DNA of 64,000 nucleotides from Myxococcales bacterium (GTDB lineage: Bacteria; Myxococcota_A; UBA9160; UBA4427), in NCBI GenBank assembly GCA_012960035.1, contig DUBZ01000055.1, forward strand, positions 1-64,000, in the 5' to 3' direction. A program made the translations under genes and the position numbers. The number at the start of each line of letters is the position of its first letter. The first letter of the stretch is position 1. This document shows positions 6,793 through 17,278 of this stretch, piece after piece. The notes under the pieces are model-generated. The model did not search any database, had not been told where the DNA came from, and saw only the letters and a list, made by a program, of their open reading frames with translations.

Positions 6793-9609
6793 ATGTGTGC
6801 CGCTAATTGTCACTGCATTTCGTCTGGAGATCCGTTGCGCTCAGCATTCGTCCGCCTGGGATTCATTTGCGTGCTGTTTCTCGCTGCTTTGAGCAGTGGC
6901 TACGCCCTTTCGTCGAGCGTTGGACAAGGTGCAGTGCGACGCGAAGCGGAAACCCAGCTCGCACGCTTGTTGAAGGGACGCGTCAAGATTGAACGCGCCG
7001 ACCTCCGGATTCGAGATGGATTCTGGATCGAAGGCCGCAATGTGCGCGTCTATCCAAGCCCCAGTGGACCCGGCTTGTCGAGCGACCACGTTTCCGTGCG
7101 CATCGACATTCTGGCGTTGATGACCGGACGCTTTCACGTGCGAGACCTCGTTCTCGACGGAATCCAACTCGACATCGAGCGAAGCGTCGCGGACCGTTGG
7201 GGACCGTATCCAATCAATGCCATCGACAAGCGCGGTGGGCCCAGCGACAACGACGACCTCGAGCGAAAGCTCGGTGCGTTTCGCGTCATCGATGTAATCA
7301 CTCGCGTGCTATTGGAAACGCCGTTCATCGCCCAGCGAATCAAAGTGAGTCGCGGAAGGGTTCGGTTGATCGATCGCTACGTGCGCGGTCAGGGCGAAGC
7401 CCCTTTCATGGTGCAGATCGACGGGATCAACGGAAGCCTCGTCCACGACTGGATCGGCAATAGCGCCAACCTCGTACTCGCCGGAAGCCTGAGCGATGCG
7501 AATCGACAGGACGTCCCAATCGAAGTTTCCGGTGAGAGAAGAACCGATGGTTCGATGAACCTGAGCGTCGCATTCACGAAGCTCGAACTCGAGCGCTACC
7601 GCGACTACTTCCAGAATCAAACCGAGGAAGCCCGGCGCGCCAGGGCATCGGGCCCCCCCTCGGCACTCGATCGCCCCTTCGAGGGTCTCCTCAGTGGTGT
7701 GGTGAGATTCGAAACCCCCGAGCCGGAACACGGAGTACTCGAAATCGATTGGCTGGGACGCGATGTCGCACTCGGGGTTCCACGGGCCAACGAAGTGCTC
7801 TCGGTCAACGCCCCGCGACTCAATCTCCGCACTCGGCTGGAGGTTCATCCTGGCCGAGTCCGCATCAGTGAAGCCGGACTCACCGGGCCGGACATCCGAG
7901 TCGTAGTTTCCGGTGACATCGAACGTCCCCTTCGCGAATCGTCCCCGACCAACCTCGCGGTCCAATTTCACGACGTCGGCATTGGCGCACTAAACCGCAT
8001 CGCACGCGCTCTGCCCCAGCAAGGACGCGAGGCATTGCTGCGTGGGCTGTCCAACATTGAGACCGGCAAGATCGTCCGCGTCGGCGGCAGTGGCACCGAA
8101 CGCCTGTCGGTCTGGCAAGCCGTACTCCGCGGCGAGCGGCTCGACCACCTGCCCACGGGGCTTTCCATATTGGCCGAAGTTTCCGGCGTCACCATTGCGC
8201 TTGGAGAGCACGAACGGCTCAGCGCGTTGTCGGCAACGGCCGTTTGGACCCGCGATCGCCTGCGGATCACACGCCTGCGTGCATTGCGCGACGGCGTGCT
8301 CACGCCCCAGGTCAACATCACCGTCGAGGGCTTCCCCATTCTCTTTGATCAGAGCGAGACGTTCGAGCAAAGCCTCGTCTCTAACGCTTCACTCCCCGGC
8401 CTTTCCCTGCTCAACCAAGTTTTCGCTCAGTCTCCCGAAGTTGAAGGCGAAAACGTCGTCGTCACAGACCAACCTGTCGAGGTTCAACTCGACATCGACT
8501 ATGTCCAACACAGCGCATTGATCTGGCCCCTGCGAGACGCCGAGATTGACGCCGTGTTCAAAAAGCGCGGACAGAGTTTTCGTATTGTTCGCGGCACGTG
8601 GGGTGGAGCCCATGTGACGGGCGACTTGTTGTTGACCCACGATCCCGATTCCACCCTCGACGCACAGCTCAATATTTCGCTCGCTCCACCCGCATCCGAA
8701 AACGATGGATTCATTCAACCGGAAGCGACGCCGATGCCCGCCGACAGCAACGCGAAGCAGGCTTGGGCCAGTGGGAATTTCGTGATCGACGGCATGCACG
8801 GAAAACACTGGCCGGTTGGGCAGACTGTTGCGCGCTTCGCGTTTTTCGGCGACGAACTCAAACTTGGCGACGTGCGTGGGCGACTGGTTCCGATCGGAAC
8901 TCTCGAAGGCAACCTTTCCGTCGACCTTGCAAGCCCCGAAGCACTTGCATTCGACACCCAATTCAAAGTTCGAGGTGGCGACGCAGGCCGGCTGTTAGAA
9001 GCGGTCGGCTTCCCGGACGGATTCGCAAGCGGCACCTTCGATATCGACGGCGATTTCGGTGGACCGATCCTTCCCGACGAAACCGCATTCGCTCTTGTGG
9101 CCGGAAAGCTTGAAATCAATGGAAGCAACGGCGAGGTGCGGCAAAGTATTCCCCTGGTCGCGTCCCTGGCCCACGCTGCCGAGGGGTTAAGCCCGGCACG
9201 CGCCAGCGACGCCCTCGCGTACGAGACGGTCAATACCGTGATCGAGTTTCAGCGCGGTCGTATCGCGACCGACGAAATCAAACTGGACGGACCTCTGCGC
9301 CTATTCATTTCTGGGACATTTGACTTCGCCCGCCCCGAACGCGCGATCGACGGTGAGATCGGAATCTTCCTATTTCGACAAGTTGATCAGCTGCTCGGAA
9401 GTGTCCCGCTGCTCGGCAATCTGATTCCGGGCGGGAAAGGTCGCGGCCTGTTCGGCGTTTTTTTCGACGTCGACGGCACGCTTGAAGAACCGGTTCTCAC
9501 CGCGTTGCCAATGAAATCTCTGACGGATGGCATTCCCCTTCCCGACCTTATTAAAGCGCCGTTCAGCGCGATCCGACAGGCGCTACAGTCCGAGAGCAAG
9601 AAGCAATAG
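6793..9609 (+). CDS. AsmA-like envelope protein
   Basis: This is a 938-residue protein of the AsmA/YhdP/TamB type, beta-strand bridge proteins thought to carry lipids between inner and outer membranes. One hydrophobic signal anchor lies at about residues 17-36. It is followed by the repeating beta segments typical of the group, including VKIERADLRIRDGFWIEGRN, RFHVRDLVLDGIQLDIERS and a late GEIGIFLFRQVDQLLGSVPL. The tail LFGVFFDVDGTLEEPVL plus an amphipathic end is the usual AsmA-like C-terminus. It stands alone upstream of rfaE2, in keeping with an envelope role. The ATG at 6793 could be replaced by a later start closer to the membrane segment. Confidence 0.85.
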   Translation: MCAANCHCISSGDPLRSAFVRLGFICVLFLAALSSGYALSSSVGQGAVRREAETQLARLLKGRVKIERADLRIRDGFWIEGRNVRVYPSPSGPGLSSDHVSVRIDILALMTGRFHVRDLVLDGIQLDIERSVADRWGPYPINAIDKRGGPSDNDDLERKLGAFRVIDVITRVLLETPFIAQRIKVSRGRVRLIDRYVRGQGEAPFMVQIDGINGSLVHDWIGNSANLVLAGSLSDANRQDVPIEVSGERRTDGSMNLSVAFTKLELERYRDYFQNQTEEARRARASGPPSALDRPFEGLLSGVVRFETPEPEHGVLEIDWLGRDVALGVPRANEVLSVNAPRLNLRTRLEVHPGRVRISEAGLTGPDIRVVVSGDIERPLRESSPTNLAVQFHDVGIGALNRIARALPQQGREALLRGLSNIETGKIVRVGGSGTERLSVWQAVLRGERLDHLPTGLSILAEVSGVTIALGEHERLSALSATAVWTRDRLRITRLRALRDGVLTPQVNITVEGFPILFDQSETFEQSLVSNASLPGLSLLNQVFAQSPEVEGENVVVTDQPVEVQLDIDYVQHSALIWPLRDAEIDAVFKKRGQSFRIVRGTWGGAHVTGDLLLTHDPDSTLDAQLNISLAPPASENDGFIQPEATPMPADSNAKQAWASGNFVIDGMHGKHWPVGQTVARFAFFGDELKLGDVRGRLVPIGTLEGNLSVDLASPEALAFDTQFKVRGGDAGRLLEAVGFPDGFASGTFDIDGDFGGPILPDETAFALVAGKLEINGSNGEVRQSIPLVASLAHAAEGLSPARASDALAYETVNTVIEFQRGRIATDEIKLDGPLRLFISGTFDFARPERAIDGEIGIFLFRQVDQLLGSVPLLGNLIPGGKGRGLFGVFFDVDGTLEEPVLTALPMKSLTDGIPLPDLIKAPFSAIRQALQSESKKQ

Positions 9610-9633
9610 AAGCCGGCTCGCCCAGCTGTCATT

Positions 9634-9663
9634 CATAAGCCCGCATAAGCCCACATAAGCCCA
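9634..9663. repeat. Three tandem 10-bp units CATAAGCCCR
   Basis: CATAAGCCCG, CATAAGCCCA and CATAAGCCCA follow each other without gaps in the space between the AsmA-like gene and rfaE2. A degenerate fourth unit (CACAAATGCG) follows. Function unknown; possibly replication slippage. Confidence 0.8.
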
Positions 9664-9735
9664 CACAAATGCGCGCAGCTCGTACGCGCGAAACTGCAAC
9701 GCATCAAGGTCGAGCGACGCAAAGGAAGATCGAGG

Positions 9736-10242
9736 TTGAGCAACGCGAACCGCAAGCCCGCGCTCGTAACAGCCAGGAAGCAAGTTCTGGCGCGTGATGT
9801 CGTCGTAAAGAAAATCCGCGCCGCACAACGGGCCGGAGAAAGCGTCGTCTTCACAAACGGCTGCTTCGACCTATTGCACGTGGGCCACCTGCGAAGTTTC
9901 GAACAGGCGCGCAACCTCGGGGATCGACTGGTTGTTGCGGTGAACTCAGACGCGAGTGTTCGCAAACTCAAGGGTGCAAATCGTCCCATCGTCCCAGCAC
10001 GCCAGCGAGCAGAAATGATCGCGGCACTTTCGTGTGTCGACTGGGTGGTCGTATTCGGGTCGGCAACGCCGCTACCGCTCATCAAACAATTTCGACCCGA
10101 CATCCTCGCCAAAGGCGGCGACTGGGCACTCGACGCGATTGTGGGCGGGCCGGAAGTGACGAGTTGGGGCGGGCGCGTGGTGCGCCTGCGCGAAGTTCCC
10201 GGCGTCCGAACCTCCACACTCATCGATCGTTTGCGACGCTAG
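9736..10242 (+). CDS. rfaE2: D-glycero-beta-D-manno-heptose 1-phosphate adenylyltransferase
   Basis: This 168-residue protein corresponds to the C-terminal half of HldE. It transfers AMP to heptose 1-phosphate to make ADP-heptose for the LPS inner core. Nucleotidyltransferase motifs are FTNGCFDLLHVGHLRSFEQA (with HxGH), NSDASVRKLKG, NRPIVPARQRAEM, and a final TSTLIDRL in place of the usual ISTT loop. Free-standing RfaE2 is the normal split form in many deltaproteobacteria. It starts at TTG 9736 with AAAGGAAG 7 bases upstream. Its stop is 2 bases from the start of the next gene, so the two are translationally coupled. Confidence 0.95.
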   Translation: MSNANRKPALVTARKQVLARDVVVKKIRAAQRAGESVVFTNGCFDLLHVGHLRSFEQARNLGDRLVVAVNSDASVRKLKGANRPIVPARQRAEMIAALSCVDWVVVFGSATPLPLIKQFRPDILAKGGDWALDAIVGGPEVTSWGGRVVRLREVPGVRTSTLIDRLRR

Positions 10243-10244
10243 CG

Positions 10245-11264
10245 ATGCCAACCGGGAACGACTTATCCACTGACGGCCTCGGCGCGCGCAATCGGCGACC
10301 GATCGTCGCGGTGGTCATGGCCGTGCTCTTGATCGCGACGGCATTCTACTTTCGTAATTTCCTTTTCTACGAAAATCTGCACCCGGTGATCGAGGGTCAA
10401 ATCTATCGCTCCGCCCAACCTACGGCAGCGGGCCTGCAGCACGCGATCGACTCGATCGGCCTGCGCACCGTTCTCAATCTCAAAGGCAGCGCCCCGGACG
10501 ACAACCTAGAATCCGGAATCTTGGCAATCTCCAAGCAAGCCGACCTAAACCTTCGCTTCGTACGACTCAGTGCACGCCGATGGCCGAGCCCCCAAGAAGT
10601 CGAACAGCTCATCGACGCCATCGACACGTCACCGCGCCCGCTCTTGATTCACTGCCAAGGTGGAACCGATCGCTCGGGACTCGCTTCTGCGATCGCCCTA
10701 CTTCTGGGGACAGACGATCTTACAGCCGCCGAAGCGCAGTTCGCCTTGCGTTACGGCTATCCCGGCGAGTCCCTCGGCTCGGACCTGCCCGGTTTTCTTA
10801 CCGCGTACCGCGCATGGCTTGTCGCCCGGGACGAGCCCCATTCGGCTTCGCGTTTTCGCGACTGGGTGGCGACCGACTACATCGCCTATTACTACGAAGC
10901 CGAAATCGAATTCGACCCTCCCGAGCAAGGCGTCGATGTAGGTGAAGCTTTTACCCTGCGCGTGCGCGTCATCAATCGCAGCACACAGCCAATTCCTCTT
11001 CACTGCGAAGCAGGGGCTGGTGTGCGGCTTTCGATGCGGCTTCGCGCGGTCAACTCCAATCCCCACAACCTCCGCGAGCGCCGATTCTGCGCAACCAACA
11101 TGTCACTTGCCGCCGGCGAGCAGATCGAAATCGAGACTAACACCTATCTCATGCAGACACCCGGGACCTACCTGTTCACCGCGGACCTCGTCGACGAAAA
11201 TCGCGAGCATTTTTTCGCCGACATGGGCTCCGTCATCACCAGTCGGACTCTCGTCGTTCGCTGA
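10245..11264 (+). CDS. Membrane-anchored dual-specificity-type phosphatase
   Basis: This is a 339-residue protein. An N-terminal membrane helix (about 18-40) precedes a cysteine phosphatase domain with IYRSAQPT, GLRTVLNLKG and the P-loop HCQGGTDRSG, which matches HCx5R. A C-terminal beta-rich segment (about 225-339) contains FTLRVRVINRS and looks Ig-like. The ATG at 10245 starts 2 bases after rfaE2; a longer open frame upstream is out of phase with real coding and was discarded. DSP-type membrane phosphatases of this kind act on proteins, phosphoinositides or lipids. Coupling to a heptose gene suggests an envelope substrate, but this is inference. Confidence 0.8.
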   Translation: MPTGNDLSTDGLGARNRRPIVAVVMAVLLIATAFYFRNFLFYENLHPVIEGQIYRSAQPTAAGLQHAIDSIGLRTVLNLKGSAPDDNLESGILAISKQADLNLRFVRLSARRWPSPQEVEQLIDAIDTSPRPLLIHCQGGTDRSGLASAIALLLGTDDLTAAEAQFALRYGYPGESLGSDLPGFLTAYRAWLVARDEPHSASRFRDWVATDYIAYYYEAEIEFDPPEQGVDVGEAFTLRVRVINRSTQPIPLHCEAGAGVRLSMRLRAVNSNPHNLRERRFCATNMSLAAGEQIEIETNTYLMQTPGTYLFTADLVDENREHFFADMGSVITSRTLVVR

Positions 11265-11319
11265 CACAACACCTGCAGCGGGTTCGGGCGACCCTGAAGT
11301 CGAACACGACTTTTGGGGG

Positions 11320-11430
11320 ATCGATCATCAGCGCACTGCCGAACTACGAAGACTACGATGGCCTGGGCTCGCCGGTCAAATCGAAGCCGCGCGGCCCTGG
11401 AAAGACCCGCTCCCCCGGCTTGACGCATAG
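11320..11430 (+). pseudogene. Possible remnant of an amidase N-terminus
   Basis: The plus strand between two convergent genes reads SALPNYEDYDGLG and, after a shift of frame, LAGQIEAA. Together they resemble the start of amidase-signature enzymes (LPxYExYDxLGLAELV). Nothing of the catalytic core follows. This is a weak call on a very short match. Confidence 0.25.
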
Positions 11431-11439
11431 TCTGCCGCG

Positions 11440-12570
11440 TCAGTCGGCGATAACGTGCCGCACGCGCAACGCCAGCAACGCCGCGATCACACCGAACGTC
11501 AGGTTCGGAATCCAAAGTGCGTAGTGGGCGGCCACCCAGCCATCGAGCGCTAGAAAGCGAGCCTGGGAGAACAGGCCGTAGTACGCGAACGCGAGGGTAA
11601 GACTGATCAACGCTCCTCGTGAACGTGTTCTCGCCGCACGCCGCAGCCCCAGTGGCACGGCGATAAGCGCGAACGCCATCGGTGCCACGGGAAGTGCATA
11701 GCGTCGATGAATTTCGAGCTCGTATTCAATCGGGTCACGTTGGTGCAGGTCGCCCAAGTCGCTCCCTTCGCGGGCGCGGCGCACCACGTCTTCAAGTTCG
11801 TCAAAGGTCATCTGCCTCGGGCGAACCGCCGCGGTGAGGGTTGGGATTAACGCCGACACATCAAACGAATAGTCGAGGGATTCGAACGCGATCGTGCGAA
11901 CGCGATCGGGAACGTTGGGGTCGGCGTCAAGATGCAGCGCCCCCTCCTCTAGCCCCAGCGTAAATGTCTGCCGCACGTCATCGTAGGAAAAGCGGCCTCG
12001 TTCTGAAAAAATCACGAACGCGTTGGTCGGGTCCGTGCGGTCGGAAATCATGACGCCGCGAAGATTGTTTTGGCGATCGCGCTCATTTACGAAAAGTGTT
12101 CGACCCACGAGACTTCGGAACTTGCCCGGATCGAGCATGCCACCTCGGGCCGCCAAGATTTCGACCACCGCACGAAGTTCTCGGTGAGCGCGGTACTCGA
12201 CGTCGATCATGATGTAGGCGGAGACTCCCGAGATCACCGCCGCGAGAATCATCATTGGAACAAGCAGAGACGCAAGGCCAAGTCCCGACGCGCCCAACGC
12301 AAGGATCTCCCCCTCGGCGGACATGCGACTGACCGCGATGATCATGCCGAACAGAAATGCGATTGGCAGGGTGTAAGCGGTGAGGAGCGGGAGCAAGCAG
12401 GCAATGACATCGATGCAGTCGTCAAGCGTGGCCCCGACCGCGACCAATTCGTCGAGAAGACGCAAACCGTTCTGCGTCAACAAGACCATCGTGAGCGCAA
12501 GGAAGCTCAGGGCACTGTATTGCACCACTTCCTTCATCAGCTGGAAGGAAAGCAGTCGCGAGACTCTCAT
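11440..12570 (-). CDS. LptF/LptG-type LPS export permease
   Basis: This 376-residue protein belongs to the YjgP/YjgQ family, the permease of the complex that pulls LPS from the inner membrane. Two or three helices lie in the first 115 residues (ALSFLALTMVLL, LLPLLTAYTLPIAFLFGMII, LLVPMMILAAVISGV). A large periplasmic jellyroll-like segment follows (about 130-265), and then helices containing LPVAPMAFALIAVPLGLR and a C-terminal pair. The ATG at 12570 was chosen because the open frame upstream is Arg-rich and has no family match. It follows the molybdenum-cofactor genes by 82 bases; a paired lptG is not in the window. Confidence 0.85.
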   Translation of the reverse strand: MRVSRLLSFQLMKEVVQYSALSFLALTMVLLTQNGLRLLDELVAVGATLDDCIDVIACLLPLLTAYTLPIAFLFGMIIAVSRMSAEGEILALGASGLGLASLLVPMMILAAVISGVSAYIMIDVEYRAHRELRAVVEILAARGGMLDPGKFRSLVGRTLFVNERDRQNNLRGVMISDRTDPTNAFVIFSERGRFSYDDVRQTFTLGLEEGALHLDADPNVPDRVRTIAFESLDYSFDVSALIPTLTAAVRPRQMTFDELEDVVRRAREGSDLGDLHQRDPIEYELEIHRRYALPVAPMAFALIAVPLGLRRAARTRSRGALISLTLAFAYYGLFSQARFLALDGWVAAHYALWIPNLTFGVIAALLALRVRHVIAD

Positions 12571-12652
12571 CGACGCATCGTATCGTCCCGTTGCACGGCG
12601 GGCGAGAGCAACTCGGTGCCAAGCGACCCGACTCGCCGCGACAAGCGATCGG

Positions 12653-13180
12653 CTACGAGATTGACGTTCTCGTGCCGAGGAGTGCGGCAAGGTCGTCGCC
12701 TTCGATGACGCTTGCGTCTAACTTCGAGCGCAGCGCTTCGAGCGAGGAAAGCGCGCTAACACCCTTTTCTCCTATGGCCCGCAGGACGGCCAAAGCGGCT
12801 TCACACTGCACCAGTGCGCACGAGGGACTTCCCTCTCCATCGATGCTCGGCGCAACGAATTCATGTTCCGGCCACGCAGTCAGCCCGAGCAGCAAGTCGG
12901 CGGGGAACCAAGATGAATCACCGCTCGCCACCACGATCAAAGCGCGTTCTTCCCGCGCACATTCAAGTCCCGCGGTGAACCCGTGCGAGTCGCTGCACTC
13001 GATCAAGCGTCCGTATTGCCCCCAAGACGGGTCGCCTCCGACGATCACTAGGTCCTCAAAGAGTCTCGCGAGAAGTGCCGCGGTGCTTTTCGTCTGGTCG
13101 TACCTTTCGCAGCCAGACGCAACGATGAAGATCGCGGACACATTTGCGAGTTGGCCAGCGGACTTTCGCGGAGCGCTCAT
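12653..13180 (-). CDS. Degenerate MobA-like nucleotidyltransferase
   Basis: This 175-residue protein lies in the position and size range of MobA, which attaches GMP to molybdopterin. The fold is suggested by VSAIFIVASG at the start, VIVGGDP, a Gly/Ala helix (FTAGLECA) and IVVASGDSSWFPADLL. However, the signature LAGGxSxRMGxxK is reduced to VASGCERYDQTK and the DMP metal motif is absent. It may have lost GMP transfer or act on another nucleotide. Its ATG overlaps the moeA TAA by one base (TAATG), so it is translated with moeA. Confidence 0.6.
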   Translation of the reverse strand: MSAPRKSAGQLANVSAIFIVASGCERYDQTKSTAALLARLFEDLVIVGGDPSWGQYGRLIECSDSHGFTAGLECAREERALIVVASGDSSWFPADLLLGLTAWPEHEFVAPSIDGEGSPSCALVQCEAALAVLRAIGEKGVSALSSLEALRSKLDASVIEGDDLAALLGTRTSIS

Positions 13181-14460
13181 TACACGCCTTCGAAGCCGCG
13201 TTCGTGGCCAGCGAAGAAGCCCTCGTCGATCACTTGCACGGTGACGTCACTGCCTTCGGCAAGCTCGGAATCTGCGCCGGGAAAAACGAGCAGGCCCTGG
13301 GCCTCGGACATCGATCGAAACACACCCGAACTTTGATTGCCGGTGCTCGAAGCCCAGATCTCGCCGTCTTCAATTTCAAGACAAACGCGTATGAAGTTCA
13401 ATCGACCGGGCTGCTTGCGCAACGCGGTGCGCAGGCGCGCTTGGATCGTCGGACGAAAGTGGGTCACGAAGCCGCTCATCTTACGAAGCGCGGGACGTAC
13501 GAACTGTTCGAAGGTCACGGCCGCAGACACCGGGTTCCCCGGTAGGCCGAACACAAAGGGGCCTGCGGCGCCCGGCGCGGGGCCGCGATCGAAGCGCCCG
13601 AAAACCATGGGATGTCCGGGTTTCATTTGTACGCCCCAGAATCGAATCTCACAGCCGAGCTTCTCGATTACGCCTTTCACATGATCGTGGTCGCCAACCG
13701 AGACACCGGCGGAGGTCACAATGCAATCGGCAGAAAGCCCCGACCGCATGTGCGCTTCAAGTTCTTCGGGGCAGTCCTTCGAAATTCCAAAGTAGATCGG
13801 CTCGGCACCCACTTCTCGACAAAGCGCGGACAAGGTGTACGAGTTCGACGCGACAATGCGGCCGCCTTCGACAGATCCGTCCGGTTCGACCAGCTCGTCT
13901 CCACTCGACAAAATCGCGACGCGCGGGCGCCGAACCACCGACACCAAAGTGCGTCCTAGGGACGCCAGCAAGCCGATCACCGGGGCGCTGATGCATGCGC
14001 CCCGCGCAAGCACGCGGTCGCCGACATGCATTTCTTCGCCGGCGTTGCGGATGTTGTTTCCCCGCGGCGCGGGTTTCAAAATACGCACCCACTCGCCGTC
14101 GGCTTCGACGTGCTCTTGCATCACAACCGAGTCGGCACCGGGCGGAACCGGGGCACCCGTAAAGATACGTGCCGCGTCTCCGGGTTGAAGCGGACAATCG
14201 GCACTTCCCCCGGCTGCAACTTCAAGAGCCACACGCATAGAAACGGGCACGTCCGCACTGGCGCTCTGGCTTGCCGCACTGTGGATCGCGTAGCCGTCCA
14301 TTGCGGAACAGTCGGCGGGCGGGAGCATCCGGGTCGAGAGGACGTCCTCCGCCAAGATCCGTCCCTGGGCGTCCGCAACCGCAACCGTCTGTGCGGCGAG
14401 CGGAGACACTTCGTTTAGGATCGCGTCCTGGGCCTGGGCAACTGTGAGATTTCGCTCCAT
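13180..14460 (-). CDS. moeA: Molybdopterin molybdenumtransferase MoeA
   Basis: This 426-residue protein inserts molybdate into adenylylated molybdopterin. Family motifs run in order: PPADCSAMDGYA near residue 50, GGSADCPLQPGDAARIFTGA, GADSVVMQE, RGNNIRNAGEE, the MogA-like domain with ILSSGDELV and TSAGVSVGDHDHVK, KPGHPMVFGRF, LPGNPVSAAVTFE, and the small C-terminal barrel. The ATG at 14460 has TAAGG about 9 bases upstream; a TTG nine bases earlier is less likely. The cofactor made here would serve the molybdenum hydroxylase encoded near 50.7-54.7 kb. Confidence 0.95.
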   Translation of the reverse strand: MERNLTVAQAQDAILNEVSPLAAQTVAVADAQGRILAEDVLSTRMLPPADCSAMDGYAIHSAASQSASADVPVSMRVALEVAAGGSADCPLQPGDAARIFTGAPVPPGADSVVMQEHVEADGEWVRILKPAPRGNNIRNAGEEMHVGDRVLARGACISAPVIGLLASLGRTLVSVVRRPRVAILSSGDELVEPDGSVEGGRIVASNSYTLSALCREVGAEPIYFGISKDCPEELEAHMRSGLSADCIVTSAGVSVGDHDHVKGVIEKLGCEIRFWGVQMKPGHPMVFGRFDRGPAPGAAGPFVFGLPGNPVSAAVTFEQFVRPALRKMSGFVTHFRPTIQARLRTALRKQPGRLNFIRVCLEIEDGEIWASSTGNQSSGVFRSMSEAQGLLVFPGADSELAEGSDVTVQVIDEGFFAGHERGFEGV

Positions 14461-14560
14461 GGGGGCCAACCTTACCCCGTCTTGTCGCGTTCTAGGTGCG
14501 TTCTAGCCTCAGGGCCCCAACCCCGCAGCTGGCTGGCGCCGAGGTTCGAGCACGCTAACC

Positions 14561-14577
14561 TGCCTAATCCTTAGGCA
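14561..14577. promoter_or_regulatory. Palindromic operator candidate between moeA and ntrB
   Basis: TGCCTAA and TTAGGCA form perfect 7-base arms around TCC, centred in the divergent gap of 164 bases between moeA and the histidine kinase gene. The position suits a regulator binding site for one or both promoters. No binding protein can be named. Confidence 0.45.
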
Positions 14578-14624
14578 ACCTGTCTCGCCTCGATCGGGAG
14601 ACCAACAACTCCCACCAGCCCTCG

Positions 14625-15791
14625 TTGGGTAAAACTCAAACAATTTCAAAGGCTTGCCTGAAAGTCGGAGCCCCGAGCGTGTCCCGAGAACTCAAAAGTG
14701 TTTTGGACGCAGTGCACGATGGAATCCTGCTCATGGACCGGGGCGGATACGTCGAGGATCTGAACGCGGAGGCCTGCCGCATCTTTGGGACGTCGGCCGG
14801 CAACATCCGAGGCGTGTCGATGGACCGATTGATCGACCCCGGTCGCGCGATTGTGAGCCTCGCCCACCGCGTCGTTGAGACGGGCCAACCCTATGTCCAG
14901 GATGAGGTGGTCTTCGAGCGGCGCACCGGCGGCAACGTAACGATCGACATTTCGGTGTCTCCGATGTTTGACCCCGAACTTTCGGGCCAGCTCGATGGTG
15001 CCGTGGTGATGATTCGCGACCGAACCATCACCCAGTCGCTTCGCGAGATCGTCAACCAACAAGAACAACTCGTCTCCTACGGTTTGATCGCCGCTGGCAT
15101 CGCCCACGAAGTAAAGAACCCGCTCGGTGGCATTCGCGGTGCGGCCGAACTCTTGGGAGGTTGGTCGGTGGACGACCGCGGGTCCCGCGCTGCTTCATTG
15201 ATCGTCGATGAAGTCGACCGGATCACGGCACTCGTAGAAGAGCTCATGGTCTTCGCCCGGGGCGACGAACTTTCTAGGACTTCGGTCAATCTTCATCAGA
15301 TACTCGACTCTGTCATCGAACTTTGCAGACTAGATCCCATCGCGGGCGGCATTTCGATCGGACGAGTTTACGATCCGTCGATTCCCGAAATCTCCGCAGA
15401 CGCCGACCGGCTCCGCCAGGTGTTTTTGAACCTGCTGCGCAATGCGCTTCAAGCGACCAGCGCCGGCCATGGCCGCGTCGAAATTGAAACGCGCATGACG
15501 CTGGAACAACGCCTTTCGAGCCGAGACCAAACCAGCGTCCCCACTGTGCAAATCGTTATCCGCGATAACGGCGGCGGGATCTCACCCGAACTCCTTGCGC
15601 GCCTTGCAACGCCCTTTGTGACGACCAAAGAAAAAGGCACCGGCCTCGGTCTCGCCGTGTCGCGCCACTGGGTCACGCTGCATCGCGGAACCCTTTCCAT
15701 AGACAGTCCCCCCGGCGAAGGCACCAGTGTGCGAATCAATCTTCCTCTCGAAGCTGAAAAAGTTCGGGCATCCGCTCGACCCCAATCCTGA
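14625..15791 (+). CDS. NtrB-like sensor histidine kinase
   Basis: This is a 388-residue cytosolic kinase without membrane segments. A PAS domain spans about residues 22-130 (DGILLMDRGGYVEDLNAEA). The HisKA box is GIAHEVKNPLGGIRG with the phosphohistidine near 160, and the ATPase domain has LLRNALQAT, IRDNGGGI and GTGLGLAVS. This layout matches NtrB/GlnL, which phosphorylates NtrC according to nitrogen status. It starts at TTG 14625 with no good Shine-Dalgarno, and ends 8 bases before the response regulator gene, clearly its partner. Confidence 0.85.
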   Translation: MGKTQTISKACLKVGAPSVSRELKSVLDAVHDGILLMDRGGYVEDLNAEACRIFGTSAGNIRGVSMDRLIDPGRAIVSLAHRVVETGQPYVQDEVVFERRTGGNVTIDISVSPMFDPELSGQLDGAVVMIRDRTITQSLREIVNQQEQLVSYGLIAAGIAHEVKNPLGGIRGAAELLGGWSVDDRGSRAASLIVDEVDRITALVEELMVFARGDELSRTSVNLHQILDSVIELCRLDPIAGGISIGRVYDPSIPEISADADRLRQVFLNLLRNALQATSAGHGRVEIETRMTLEQRLSSRDQTSVPTVQIVIRDNGGGISPELLARLATPFVTTKEKGTGLGLAVSRHWVTLHRGTLSIDSPPGEGTSVRINLPLEAEKVRASARPQS

Positions 15792-15799
15792 GTAAACTT

Positions 15800-17274
<1,475 letters not shown>

Positions 17275-17278
<4 letters not shown>

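Noticed and set aside
6619-6813. 64-residue minus-strand ORF across the 11-bp array
   Set aside because: Its sequence is only the translated repeat, and it overlaps the start of the AsmA-like gene.
10032-10244. Upstream extension of the phosphatase gene
   Set aside because: It overlaps rfaE2 in another frame and is Arg-rich. The ATG at 10245 sits at a coupling distance from the rfaE2 stop.
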